From CAWJEL01 sp964647255 (GTDB taxonomy: Bacteria; Chloroflexota; Anaerolineae; CG2-30-64-16), in contig CAZYGI010000001.1 in assembly GCA_964647255.1 (NCBI GenBank), positions 1 to 64,000 on the forward strand: 64,000 nt of DNA. The letters are read 5' to 3'. A model generated the notes under the pieces. That model saw only the letters and a list, made by a program, of their open reading frames with translations. It searched no databases and had not been told where the DNA came from. Shown piece after piece: positions 1-11,140 of this stretch (positions are counted from its first letter, which is position 1; the number at the start of each line of letters is the position of its first letter). Position numbers and translations under genes: made by a program.

Positions 1-4
1 TGTA

Positions 5-224
5 CTAGTGGGTCGTTTGGCTTGAAGTGAGCTATTCTTTGTCACCCTGAACGGGTTAACGACTCAAAGCGCGGCGCCGCGAGTCGCCAGTGAAGGGTCT
101 CGTTGGCCGCACGAGATGCTTCGCTGGGGGCACGCGACAATCAGCGTTGAGCTGCTAACCCGCTCAGCATGACATAATGACAGAGCACGCGTAATGGCAG
201 CGATCGAGTCAAACGACCCACTAG
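5..224. repeat. Palindromic intergenic element with nested inverted repeats
   Basis: The first 247 bases hold no gene. The outer arms, CTAGTGGGTCGTTTG (5-19) and its exact reverse complement (210-224), are 15 bp and perfect. Inside lies a second imperfect pair (about 40-60 with 159-179: TGTCACCCTGAACGGGTTA against the complement of TAACCCGCTCAGCATGACA) and a third (87-103 with 111-127, 14 of 17 matching). The whole stretch can therefore fold as one long cruciform. It sits just downstream of the AAA/winged-helix gene. It looks like a MITE or REP-type non-autonomous element. No transposase or clear target duplication is visible. Confidence 0.6.
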
Positions 225-247
225 CGCGCCAACGCAGCCCGCGCGTC

Positions 248-1621
248 TCACCCTTCCGCCAGCTTATACCCGCGGCCGCGCACGGTGAGGACGTGGCGCG
301 GGTTGGCAACATCAGGTTCGATCTTCTGGCGCAGGCGGCTGACCAACTTTTCGATGCGGGCGTCATCCACCTCGTCAATATAATCCTCGCCCCACACCGC
401 CTCGACCACTTCGTACTTCGTGCAAATCTTGCCCAGGCGGCCGTACAGCAGCAACAGCAGCCGATACTCCAGGTTGGTCAGCGTGGGCGCCTGTTTGCCG
501 TCCACCCAGGCCTCGCCGCTGTCGGGGTCGACGCGGATGCCCTGGCTGGCCGGCCGGCGCACAATGCTCTGGCGGCGCACGAATTCGTCAAACGCGCGGG
601 CGAAGATCCGCCGCTCCGGCCCGATGCCGACGACCAACTGCTTCGCTGTGACGGACTCCTGGAGCACTGTTTCGTTGGCCCCGTCCTGGCAGAAGGCCAC
701 CAGCGCCGCCTGCTCCGTCTCGTCCAGGTCGTTCCAAATCTTGCGACACTCGGCCTGGATGTTCAGATCCTGCGCCAACACCTCGGCGGCGCGGCGATGG
801 ATGATCCAGTCCTGCGAGGGATCACGCGTCTGTTTTCCCGTCAGCAGGCCCAGGATGCGACAGGTGGTTTCCAGCAGCGCGGGGTGGCCGCCCGCCCACG
901 AGCGGATGAACGCCACATCGTCCGTGCTGAAGGTGACGCCCTCCTCCTGGCCGAAGCGCGCGACAAACTGCCGGATCTCTTCCTCGCCCAGCATCGAGAT
1001 GTAGAGGATGTGGTGGGTGAACAGCTCGGCGAATTCGCTGACGTCCGGATCAGGACGAATCTGGCCCAGTTGGCGGTTTGTGGCAGTGAAGTAGGTCAAC
1101 CCGGTCAGGTGCCGATCGCGCAATGCGCGCAGGTTCAGAAACACGCGGCCATCAATCTCCGCCACCGGACCGTCCAGCTCATCCAGGAGGAAGACGACCC
1201 GCTGCGGCAGTTGGTCGCCGATCGCGGCCATGGCCTGGGCGAACCGGAGGTGCACCTCGAAGGCGCTGGACGGCGCGACCAGGCCCGTGTAAGCCGTCTC
1301 GACCCGCCGAAGCACCTCGCCATCGGAGCCTTGTTCACGCATGGCGTCAATGGAACAGCGCAGCACCAGCTCGTAGAACGCCTGATCGCTCATCTCCAGC
1401 ATCAAATTAAAGTCAATGTAGATGAAAAGATAGTCGCCCGCGGCCGCGCCGAGATGCTCGGTCTGCACCTGCGGGTTGGTGAGCGACCGCAGCGTGGCGG
1501 ACTTGCCCAGGTTGCTCACGCCGACAACCGACAGGCAATCCATGTCGCGTACAGCCGCGAACAGCGCGTCCAGATCGGCGTGGCGGGGCAGATAAACCCA
1601 TTCGCGTGTTTTCGGGGCCAT
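248..1621 (-). CDS. AAA ATPase fused to OmpR-type winged-helix DNA-binding domain
   Basis: The protein has 457 residues. The N-terminal half is a P-loop ATPase with Walker A GVSNLGKS (residues 34-41) and a Walker B-like VVFLLDELD near residue 147. The C-terminal ~95 residues are a Trans_reg_C winged helix (LEYRLLLLLYGRLG, then AVWGEDY, then VSRLRQKIEP and VRGRGYKL), the effector domain normally found in OmpR/PhoB regulators. No receiver domain is present. The fusion suggests an ATP-dependent transcription regulator of the STAND/AAA type; its ligand and targets are unknown. It lies 48 bp downstream of secA on the same strand and may be co-transcribed. Start: ATG at 1621. The domain calls are secure, the role is inferred. 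Confidence 0.85.
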   Translation of the reverse strand: MAPKTREWVYLPRHADLDALFAAVRDMDCLSVVGVSNLGKSATLRSLTNPQVQTEHLGAAAGDYLFIYIDFNLMLEMSDQAFYELVLRCSIDAMREQGSDGEVLRRVETAYTGLVAPSSAFEVHLRFAQAMAAIGDQLPQRVVFLLDELDGPVAEIDGRVFLNLRALRDRHLTGLTYFTATNRQLGQIRPDPDVSEFAELFTHHILYISMLGEEEIRQFVARFGQEEGVTFSTDDVAFIRSWAGGHPALLETTCRILGLLTGKQTRDPSQDWIIHRRAAEVLAQDLNIQAECRKIWNDLDETEQAALVAFCQDGANETVLQESVTAKQLVVGIGPERRIFARAFDEFVRRQSIVRRPASQGIRVDPDSGEAWVDGKQAPTLTNLEYRLLLLLYGRLGKICTKYEVVEAVWGEDYIDEVDDARIEKLVSRLRQKIEPDVANPRHVLTVRGRGYKLAEG

Positions 1622-1669
1622 GATGTTCCTTTGAGAGACCAGGCAGCGGTTGATAAGCGGCGCCTGGTA

Positions 1670-4669
<3,000 letters not shown>

Positions 4670-4765
4670 GGATGTCACTCGTATCGCTTGTTTGGCTTCT
4701 GGCCTGACCGTTGTTGACCGCTCCTTGCACTGGAGCGAAACGCGTTGCGGGCATGCCTGGAGGAG

Positions 4766-4774
4766 ATTATACCA
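4766..4774 (-). promoter_or_regulatory. Extended -10 promoter for secA
   Basis: On the minus strand TGGTATAAT (4774-4766) is a consensus TATAAT with a TGn extension. No good -35 is seen at 16-18 bp, as is common for extended -10 promoters. Transcription would begin near 4759, leaving a ~90-nt leader before the secA ATG. The leader shows no riboswitch that I recognise. Confidence 0.55.
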
Positions 4775-4807
4775 CAGGCGGGGAGGGCTGCACGTTTAGA
4801 GGAGGGA

Positions 4808-4857
4808 GAAGATTCCGTCCATCGTCATTCGTCCGTCGTCCATCGTCACCCATCGAA
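4808..4857. repeat. Spacer micro-repeat, CCATCGTCCGTCGTCC family
   Basis: Between ftsK (ending at 4846) and the secA promoter the DNA is a degenerate repeat of the words CCATCGTC and CGTCCGTCGTCC. The same words recur at 10050-10094 and 41318-41340. The last dozen bases overlap the ftsK stop region (protein end LPGFDG). Confidence 0.6.
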
Positions 4858-7305
4858 CCCGGGCAGCGACGCGGCCATCTTGCGGCCGGCGCCCTCCGCT
4901 CCTTGCGCAGAGGGCAACACCTCGCGGCCGCGGGTGCCACCCTGTTCGGGGCCGACGATGCCGTCCGCCTCCATCTGATCAATCAGACGGGCCGCGCGAG
5001 AGTAGCCGATGCGCAGTTTGCGCTGAAGCAGCGAGATGCTGGCCTTGCCCGATTTACGCACCTCGTCCACCGCCTGGCGGTAGAGGCCGTCGCGATCACC
5101 CGCCGCGGCCTCGGCGGCGGCGACTTCGTCCCACAGCGGCTGCTGCAGCATCTCCTGGCCGGATAACCAGGGCGGATCGAGCCGGCCCACGCCCGCCGCC
5201 TCAGGCGCACCTCGCAGCTCGCTGCCTGCCTCAGCGCCGGACCCCGCTTCAGCGACCGCCGCGGCGGCCCCCGGCAAATCTTCCGGCTCAATCTGGGCGC
5301 GGGCGCTCTTCCAGAACTGCACCAGCCGCTGCGTCTCACGATCCGAGACGAAGCAGCCTTGCAGGCGCTGGAGCTTGCTGGCGTCGGGCGCCATGAAGAG
5401 CATGTCCCCCCGGCCCAGCAACTGCTCCGCGCCGGGCGTGTCCAGGATGACGCGGCTGTCTATCTGCGACGTGACCGCAAAGGCGATGCGCGAAGGAAAG
5501 TTGGCCTTGATCAAGCCGGTCACCACGTCCACGCTGGGGCGCTGCGTCGCCAAAACCATGTGGATGCCGGTCGCCCGCGCCATCTGCGCGATGCGGCAGA
5601 TATACCGCTCGACGTCCTCCGGCGCGGAAAGCATCAGGTCGGCCAGCTCGTCAATCAAAATCACGATAAACGGCAGGGTAGGCTCACCCTTGGCGGCCAA
5701 CTTCTCGTTGTAGCTCTCGATGTTGCGCGCGCCGATCTTGGAGAACTCCTTGTAGCGGCGCTCCATCTCCCGCGTGGCCCATTGCAGCACCGGCAGTGCG
5801 CGCTCCACATCCACCACCACCGGCGCGATCAAGTGCGGGATGCCGTTGTAGACCGTCAGCTCAACCCGTTTTGGGTCCACCATCAGAAACCGCAACGTGT
5901 CAGGCGTGTGGGTCAGCAGCAGCGAGGTGATGATGGCGTTGACGCAGACCGACTTGCCCGATCCGGTCGCGCCCGCGATCAACATGTGGGGCATGCGCGT
6001 CAGATCGGCGACCGCGGATTGGCCGGAGACATCGCGGCCCAGGCCGAACCGGAGCGCCCCGCGCGTGGCAGCCCACTCCTCCGATTCCATCACCCCGCGC
6101 AACGACACCAGGGAGATTTGCGAGTTCGGCACTTCCAGCCCGACGAAATCGCGGCCGGGCACCGGGGCCTCGATGCGAATCGGCGACGCGGCCAGCGACA
6201 GCGACAGATCATTCGCCAGCGCCTGAATTTGCGATACGCGCACCTTGATGACGCGTTCTTCCCCCTTGCGATCCTTCTTCACCACGGTGCCGGGGCGCAG
6301 GCCAAACTGCGTGACGGCCGGCCCCTGATTGACCTCGACCACCGACACCGGCACCCCGAACCCGGCCAGCGTCTGCTCGATGGTCTGCACGCGCTTGCGG
6401 ATGTCCTCCTGCTGAATGTCTTCCTCACTGCTGTCCTCCAGGATGCTGGACAGCGCGGGCAACTGCCAGGCCGGCGCGCCCGGGGCGAACCGGCTCTCGC
6501 CGACGATACGCGTCTGGGGCGCAGGAGCGGGCTGCTGCGCGGCGGGGCGGGCGGGTTGGCTCGCCGGCGCGGCCGATCGCTGCACCCCGCGGTTGGCGAA
6601 CCAATCGGAGGTGACAAGCGGCGGGCCGTCAACGCCGCGCGATCTGCGCTCGAGGGCGGGCCGATTGAAAATCCTGCGCCACCAACGCCGGTAGAACGGC
6701 TCCATGCCTGGGAGGGGTGGATGGATGGCCACCCCCTCCGGTCCGCGCGAGGCAGACCGGAGCGCGCGCCACCATGCCGTGAGCCTCTCCGTGACCTCGG
6801 TCAGCGTCACGCCGGCCAGCGCCAGCACCGAGCCGACCGCCAGCACCGTCAACGTCGCAAAGGCCGCCGGCAGGCCCAACGCCACTGTGAGCCCAGCGCC
6901 GACCGTCCAGCCCAATAGCCCGCCGCCGGTTCCCAGCTCCACGGCCCGGTTCGCATCGGAGGCGCCGGCAAACAGATGCGCAAATCCAACAAAGGCCACA
7001 AAGAATCCCAGCGCGCCCGCCACCCGCCACAGGGAGTGTCCATTGCCCTCAACGACATCGCGCAGCGCCAACCAGACCCCGATCCCGCCCAGCAGCAGCG
7101 GCACCAGCCAGACGCCCGCCCCGAACAGGCCCCGCAACCCGCCGGTCAGCGCCGAGGTGACCTGGCCCTTGTTCGGCGACAACAGGCTGAGAAACGTCAG
7201 CAGCGCCAGCAAGACCAGCACACTGCCGATGAGTTCCCCGCGCATGAACTGGCCCAGGGAAGGGGTTGGTTTCGGTTTCGGTTTGGCGCGTCGTTTGGCA
7301 GGCAT
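4846..7305 (-). CDS. ftsK: DNA translocase FtsK/SpoIIIE
   Basis: FtsK pumps chromosome DNA through the closing septum and helps XerCD resolve dimers. The 819-residue protein has about four or five N-terminal membrane segments (residues 25-170), a Pro/Ala-rich linker (~230-275), the motor with Walker A AGATGSGKS (~444-451), MVDPKRVEL and Walker B VILIDELADLM (~553), and a C-terminal gamma winged helix (~715-790, LQRKLRIGYSRAARLIDQME) that reads KOPS-like sites. It has its own promoter (7358-7386). A xerC/D gene is in the same window at 11141. Start: ATG 7305, preceded by a GGCGGAA stretch. Confidence 0.96.
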   Translation of the reverse strand: MPAKRRAKPKPKPTPSLGQFMRGELIGSVLVLLALLTFLSLLSPNKGQVTSALTGGLRGLFGAGVWLVPLLLGGIGVWLALRDVVEGNGHSLWRVAGALGFFVAFVGFAHLFAGASDANRAVELGTGGGLLGWTVGAGLTVALGLPAAFATLTVLAVGSVLALAGVTLTEVTERLTAWWRALRSASRGPEGVAIHPPLPGMEPFYRRWWRRIFNRPALERRSRGVDGPPLVTSDWFANRGVQRSAAPASQPARPAAQQPAPAPQTRIVGESRFAPGAPAWQLPALSSILEDSSEEDIQQEDIRKRVQTIEQTLAGFGVPVSVVEVNQGPAVTQFGLRPGTVVKKDRKGEERVIKVRVSQIQALANDLSLSLAASPIRIEAPVPGRDFVGLEVPNSQISLVSLRGVMESEEWAATRGALRFGLGRDVSGQSAVADLTRMPHMLIAGATGSGKSVCVNAIITSLLLTHTPDTLRFLMVDPKRVELTVYNGIPHLIAPVVVDVERALPVLQWATREMERRYKEFSKIGARNIESYNEKLAAKGEPTLPFIVILIDELADLMLSAPEDVERYICRIAQMARATGIHMVLATQRPSVDVVTGLIKANFPSRIAFAVTSQIDSRVILDTPGAEQLLGRGDMLFMAPDASKLQRLQGCFVSDRETQRLVQFWKSARAQIEPEDLPGAAAAVAEAGSGAEAGSELRGAPEAAGVGRLDPPWLSGQEMLQQPLWDEVAAAEAAAGDRDGLYRQAVDEVRKSGKASISLLQRKLRIGYSRAARLIDQMEADGIVGPEQGGTRGREVLPSAQGAEGAGRKMAASLPGFDG

Positions 7306-7357
7306 AGGACCGTTTCCGCCGGGTGGGTTCGTGCAAATGTTCTAGGCTGACGAGCGC

Positions 7358-7386
7358 ATTATACAACAACGTCCAGGGCAAAGCAA
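7358..7386 (-). promoter_or_regulatory. Sigma-70-type promoter for ftsK
   Basis: Minus strand: -35 TTGCTT (7386-7381), a 17-bp spacer, -10 TATAAT (7363-7358). Start expected near 7351, about 46 nt before the ftsK ATG. Confidence 0.7.
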
Positions 7387-7415
7387 CGAAAACACAAAGC
7401 CAGGTCGGACGCGCA

Positions 7416-8183
7416 TCAATTCGCCTGGCAGCCCACAACCACGATGCGGGGCAGCGAACGCAGATCAAACTCGCCGAGGCGTTCCGGTCCCAACACGACG
7501 AGCTGATCGTGCACGCCGCGCGCGGCCGTGTATAGCTCAGCCGCGCGCACCCCCTGGCAGGTCTCCGGCAGATCGCGCAGACGGGGCAGCCCGCGACGCA
7601 GCATCTTGAGCGCGCCGGGATAGTTGCCGCCGCGCAGATGATGGAAAGCCACGCCGACCTGCAAGAGGCCCTGGTAAAGGTCGCGCACGGCGCGCGGCTC
7701 CCCGTTCCACAGGCTTTCCAACGTCTCATGGCATTCCCAGTATTCTCCAACGTTGAACTGCGCGATCCCGCAACACAGCCCTGCGGGTGGCGCCGCATCC
7801 CAGCCTTCGACCCAGCGCGTCGGCGGATGAAGGGTCTGCTGGAGCAGATCGGGCCCTTCCGCTGCGAAGCGAGAACCCGACCAGGCGTGATCGCAGCCGG
7901 CCTGGCGTGCGGCTTGCAGCGTGTCCGCGGTCACGTGATTACCGAACGCGACGATCGGGATGCGGCGGGTGTGCGGCAGCATCTTGGCACGCCGGATCGG
8001 TTCCTCCCATCCAGCCGCCGCCAGATCCACGATCACGAGAGCGGGCCAGCGTTCGATCGCTGCCCAGAGGGCGCTCACCTCTTCGACAATCACCACCTGC
8101 GCACCCGCGACGCGCGCCGCGGCAGCGATGCGCGCTGCAAAGACCGGATCCGGTTCTAGCGCAACCACAATCGGATCGAGCAT
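7416..8183 (-). CDS. DUF309 domain protein with degenerate receiver-like N-terminus
   Basis: The product has 255 residues from ATG 8183 (GGGGTG just upstream and a promoter at 8230-8257). Residues ~1-110 (MLDPIVVALEPDPVFAARI... ALVIVDLA... IPIVAFGNHV) read like a response-regulator receiver fold, with the aspartate of VIVDLA in the phospho-acceptor position. The C-terminal ~130 residues match DUF309: the HETLESLW helix, then DLYQGLLQVGVAFHHL and GNYPGALKMLRRGL. DUF309 proteins have no established reaction. The combination of a receiver-like module with DUF309 suggests a signal-responsive role, which is inference. Confidence 0.75.
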   Translation of the reverse strand: MLDPIVVALEPDPVFAARIAAAARVAGAQVVIVEEVSALWAAIERWPALVIVDLAAAGWEEPIRRAKMLPHTRRIPIVAFGNHVTADTLQAARQAGCDHAWSGSRFAAEGPDLLQQTLHPPTRWVEGWDAAPPAGLCCGIAQFNVGEYWECHETLESLWNGEPRAVRDLYQGLLQVGVAFHHLRGGNYPGALKMLRRGLPRLRDLPETCQGVRAAELYTAARGVHDQLVVLGPERLGEFDLRSLPRIVVVGCQAN

Positions 8184-8229
8184 GAGCACCCCGCGCCTTT
8201 CCGCTGTGCCATCCATCCTGACGTGCTGC

Positions 8230-8257
8230 ACTATAACACAAGGCGAATGCCGGGCAA
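8230..8257 (-). promoter_or_regulatory. Promoter for the DUF309 gene
   Basis: Minus strand: -35 TTGCCC (8257-8252), a 16-bp spacer, -10 TATAGT (8235-8230). It supports the internal ATG 8183 as the start rather than the more upstream in-frame codon at 8300. Confidence 0.5.
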
Positions 8258-8385
8258 ACTGACTGCTCAACGCGCCCGCACTGCGTAGAGTATGGCGCAA
8301 AGCTATCGAAGCATGGGCGCTTCGATCAGCTTAGCGCCCGCGGTTCATCACTACTCTTGCGGTATACTCCACCGCGCAGGCGTGT

Positions 8386-8414
8386 TTGACCGTTCGCAGT
8401 TCACGCGGTACACT
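8386..8414 (+). promoter_or_regulatory. Promoter for the glycosyltransferase operon
   Basis: -35 TTGACC (8386-8391), 17-bp spacer, -10 TACACT (8409-8414). Start near 8421, then AAGAGGAG and the ATG at 8440. A second possible -10 (TATACT, 8363) lies upstream. Confidence 0.55.
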
Positions 8415-8439
8415 GACGACCAAAAAGAGGAGTCGCGCC

Positions 8440-9135
8440 ATGTCCGACGCGCCGCGTTCCGGCGAAATCATCGCCTTGATCCCGTGCTACAACGAATCCC
8501 GCTACATCGCCGATGTTGTGCAGCGCACGCTGAAGCACGTCCCCGTAGTTGTGATTGACGACGGGTCCACCGACGGCTCCGGTGCGGCCGCGGCCCTGGC
8601 CGGCGCCAAAGTCATTGCGCACAAGGTCAACCAGGGCAAAGGCAAGGCGCTGAACACCGGCTTCGATTACGCGGTGCAGCGCGGGGTGGAGGCCGCCATC
8701 ACGCTGGACGCCGACGGCCAGCACGATCCCGACGAGATTCCCGCCTTCATCGCCGCGTTCCGCGCGGGCCAGGGCGACATCATCATCGGCCAGCGGCGCT
8801 TCGAGCAGATGCCGGCCAAGAGCCAGTTCGGCAACCGGGTCGGCTCCTGGCTGCTGGCGAAGGCGATGGGCCAGCCTATCCCTGACAATCAGAGCGGTTA
8901 TCGGCTGCTGAGCCGCGCGGTGATGGCAAAGGTGCGACCGGCGAGCACGCGCTTCGAGGCCGAGGTCGAGATCTTGCTCCGCGCCCAGATGGCTGGCTTC
9001 CGCCTGGCCTGGGTGCCGATCAAAACGATCTACAACGACAAGAAGAGCCACTTTCGGCCGATCAAAGATAGCGCCCTCTTCCTCAAGATGACCTGGCGCA
9101 TCTGGCGGGCGCGCGTGACGGGCAAGTTTGATTGA
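8440..9135 (+). CDS. Family 2 glycosyltransferase
   Basis: A 231-residue GT-A enzyme resembling dolichyl/polyprenyl-phosphate sugar synthases. Visible motifs are IPCYNESRYIADVV at the N-terminus, VIDDGSTDGSG for the nucleotide, LDADGQHDP as the DXD-type metal site, and GYRLLSRAV further on. There are no C-terminal membrane helices, so it is probably soluble or peripheral. Start ATG 8440 follows AAGAGGAG at good spacing; the longer in-frame start at 8386 lies inside the promoter. A small membrane protein follows at once and may be co-transcribed. Donor and acceptor cannot be read from sequence. Confidence 0.9.
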   Translation: MSDAPRSGEIIALIPCYNESRYIADVVQRTLKHVPVVVIDDGSTDGSGAAAALAGAKVIAHKVNQGKGKALNTGFDYAVQRGVEAAITLDADGQHDPDEIPAFIAAFRAGQGDIIIGQRRFEQMPAKSQFGNRVGSWLLAKAMGQPIPDNQSGYRLLSRAVMAKVRPASTRFEAEVEILLRAQMAGFRLAWVPIKTIYNDKKSHFRPIKDSALFLKMTWRIWRARVTGKFD

Positions 9136-9143
9136 TTGAGTAA

Positions 9144-9476
9144 ATGATGGAGACGACGGTGGGCAAGGTCGCCGGCATCCTGCTGCTGACCCTCGGGGCG
9201 ATCCTCCCGATGGCGATGTTGTTCCGGATGAACACGCTGCTGGGGCGCAAGCCCGCGCCACGGCCGGCGCAGGTCGCCTTGTGGATCGCGCTCAACGGCG
9301 TGCTGCCCGTCGCCTTGATCCTTGCCGGGATGCGACTGCTTTCGACGCGGGTCGCCGCGTCGTCGGGTTTGCGCATCGCGAACGACGCCGCCTGGCTGGC
9401 CTCAGCCGTGCTGGCAGTGCTGATCGTGGCGACCGGCCGCCTGAGCCGCCGGACGGATGGTCGTGATGGGCGATGA
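9144..9476 (+). CDS. Small membrane protein of unknown function
   Basis: The product has 110 residues with three hydrophobic segments (about residues 9-27, 45-62 and 82-97) and a charged Arg/Asp tail. I recognise no family. It starts 8 bp after the glycosyltransferase and overlaps the next gene by 11-20 bases, so it is very likely translated as part of that operon. It could be a membrane partner of the glycosyltransferase, which is a guess from context only. Confidence 0.65.
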   Translation: MMETTVGKVAGILLLTLGAILPMAMLFRMNTLLGRKPAPRPAQVALWIALNGVLPVALILAGMRLLSTRVAASSGLRIANDAAWLASAVLAVLIVATGRLSRRTDGRDGR

Positions 9477-10050
9477 GCTGCGGGCGCACATCTTTGAGAT
9501 CGCGGAGTGGGGCTGGATCGGCCTGGTCGCCTCGGAGCGCGGGCTGCGACTGCTGACGCTGCCGCGCGGAAGCCGGGCCGAGGCGCTGCAGGCGGCGCGC
9601 GCTGCCTACGCCGAGGTGCAACTGGCCGACGAGGATCCGTTTCTGGCGGACGTGGCAGCGCAGTTGTCGGCGTATCTGGCCGGCGAACTGCGCGCGTTCA
9701 ATGTGGCGCTGGATCTTCGTGGCCACACTGNNNNNNNNNNCTTCTTCCCGGTCGCCTATCACGGTGGCAGCGGCACCGCGTTTGCGCTGGCGGTGTGGGC
9801 GGCAGCGGATCGGATCAGCTACGGCGAGACGCGCACCTATCGCTGGATCGCCCGGCAGGCCGGCGGTGGCGGGGCAGGCATCTACCAGGCCGTCGGCTCC
9901 GCGTTGGGTGCCAATCCCGTGCCGCTGATCGTCCCCTGCCATCGCGTCGTTGGCTCGGACGGAAGCCTCACCGGCTATGCCGGCGGGATCGAAATGAAGG
10001 CGCGGTTGTTGGCCCTGGAGAGCGGCCAGGCCGCGTTCCCCAATTTTTGA
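9457..10050 (+). CDS. ogt: Methylated-DNA--protein-cysteine methyltransferase, interrupted by an N gap
   Basis: Suicide repair enzyme moving the O6-alkyl group of guanine to its own cysteine. The C-terminal domain has GETRTYRWIARQ, GSALGANPVPLIVPCHRVVG (PCHRV holds the acceptor Cys) and DGSLTGYAGGIEMK. Ten Ns at 9731-9740 lie after LDLRGHT. The family normally runs from LDLRG straight into the TAFALAVWAA-type helix, yet here about 17 codons (including the Ns) separate them. The gap edges are therefore probably badly assembled contig ends. The true gene is likely shorter and intact. Start ATG 9457, or 9466, overlapping the previous gene. Confidence 0.85.
   Translation: MVVMGDELRAHIFEIAEWGWIGLVASERGLRLLTLPRGSRAEALQAARAAYAEVQLADEDPFLADVAAQLSAYLAGELRAFNVALDLRGHTXXXXFFPVAYHGGSGTAFALAVWAAADRISYGETRTYRWIARQAGGGGAGIYQAVGSALGANPVPLIVPCHRVVGSDGSLTGYAGGIEMKARLLALESGQAAFPNF
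9731..9740. other. Assembly gap (10 N)
   Basis: The only ambiguous bases in the window. They keep the ogt frame open if counted as exactly ten, but flanking residues do not fit the family, so neither gap length nor flanks should be trusted. Confidence 0.95.
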
Positions 10051-10095
10051 CGGACGATAGACCACCGTCCGTCGTCCGACATCATCGTCCATCCC
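10050..10095. repeat. Spacer micro-repeat, CCATCGTCCGTCGTCC family
   Basis: The spacer between ogt (its stop is at 10048-10050) and the phosphoesterase ATG at 10096 is entirely GGACGATAG/CCGTCCGTCGTCCG/CATCGTCCATCC. It uses the same words as 4808-4857. No Shine-Dalgarno sequence is left in front of the next gene. Confidence 0.6.
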
Positions 10096-10998
10096 ATGCG
10101 TTTTGCAGCTTTTGGCGACATTCACGGCAACCTCTTTGCCTTACAGGCCGCGTTGGCCGACCTGCGTCGGCACGCGCCGGATGCGCTCATCGTCACCGGC
10201 GATCTCGTCTACAAATTCCCCTGGGGCGCAGAGGTCGTGGATCTGCTGCGCAGCGTGCCGTGCCACGTGGTCCTCGGCAACGCCGAACTGTATGTCACGC
10301 TGTGGGACACCCCCTTGTGGCCCGCGAACTGGGACATGCCGCTGGCGTGCGAGCTGGTGCGCTGGGAGCGCGACCGGCTGGGCGCCGAGCGGCTGGCGTG
10401 GCTGGCCGCGCTGCCGGAGTGCGCCACCTTCTCCGCCGGACGGCTGGATGACCTGCTGGTGGTGCATGGCGTGCCGGGCAACCCCTTTCTGTCGTTCCTG
10501 GCTCACCCCGGCGCAGATCGCGCGCCCTGGACGCAGACCGACGACCGCGCCTCCGCCCTGCTCGCCGGGGCAGACGCCGACGTGGTGATCTGCGGCCACA
10601 CGCACACACCGCTGCTGCGCCGCGTGCCGCAAGCCGGCGGCAGAGACACGCTGTTGGTGAACCCGGGCGCGCTGGGCTACAGCCGCGGGCCGCGCAGCCA
10701 GCCGGGCCGGGCGGATTACGCGCTGCTGGACTGGACCGCGCCGACAGGCTGGCAGGTCACATTCCACACATCCCACTATGACCCCAAGCCGCTGCACGCT
10801 GCGCTGCTCGCCTGGCGCACGGATTACCCGACCGCCGCGTACATCGCCAACCGCGTGCGCCCGAACGGCGCCGAAGCCGTGCCGGAAGAACGTCTCGACT
10901 TCATCAACCACCAGTGGGGACATGCACCCGACTGGTGGGAGGGCCGCGATGAGCTGCCGGCCTGGCAGGCCCTGCGCGGGGACGAGACGCTGCCCTGA
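10096..10998 (+). CDS. Calcineurin-like metallophosphoesterase
   Basis: A 300-residue member of the YfcE/MJ0936-like group of dinuclear metal phosphoesterases. All five metal-binding blocks are visible: GDIHGN (residues 7-12), TGDLV, LGNAE, VVHGVPG and CGHTHTP. The C-terminal ~80 residues lie beyond the usual domain and contain FINHQWGHAPDWWEG, unlike standard YfcE. Substrate unknown; family members act on phosphodiesters or nucleotides. The ATG follows the repeat spacer directly, without a recognisable ribosome-binding site. Likely cytoplasmic. Confidence 0.88.
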   Translation: MRFAAFGDIHGNLFALQAALADLRRHAPDALIVTGDLVYKFPWGAEVVDLLRSVPCHVVLGNAELYVTLWDTPLWPANWDMPLACELVRWERDRLGAERLAWLAALPECATFSAGRLDDLLVVHGVPGNPFLSFLAHPGADRAPWTQTDDRASALLAGADADVVICGHTHTPLLRRVPQAGGRDTLLVNPGALGYSRGPRSQPGRADYALLDWTAPTGWQVTFHTSHYDPKPLHAALLAWRTDYPTAAYIANRVRPNGAEAVPEERLDFINHQWGHAPDWWEGRDELPAWQALRGDETLP

Positions 10999-11062
10999 GT
11001 CGCTACCTTGGCCGGCGGCTGCGCCCTCCGAGCGGGGATGAGTGAGCCTTCCGGCCCGTATT

Positions 11063-11090
11063 TTGTCTTATGCAAAGCGTGTGCTACAAT
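11063..11090 (+). promoter_or_regulatory. Promoter for xerC/xerD
   Basis: -35 TTGTCT (11063-11068), 16-bp spacer, -10 TACAAT (11085-11090) with a TGc extension. Start near 11097, then AAGGGAG before ATG 11141. Confidence 0.6.
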
Positions 11091-11140
11091 CTCACCGCTA
11101 ACCGAACCGCAGCTTTAAAGTCCGCAAGGGAGTAAAGCCC

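Noticed and set aside
1637..1667. Terminator between secA and the AAA/winged-helix gene
   Set aside because: ACCAGGC/GCCTGGT gives only a 7-bp stem with a long loop and no U-run.
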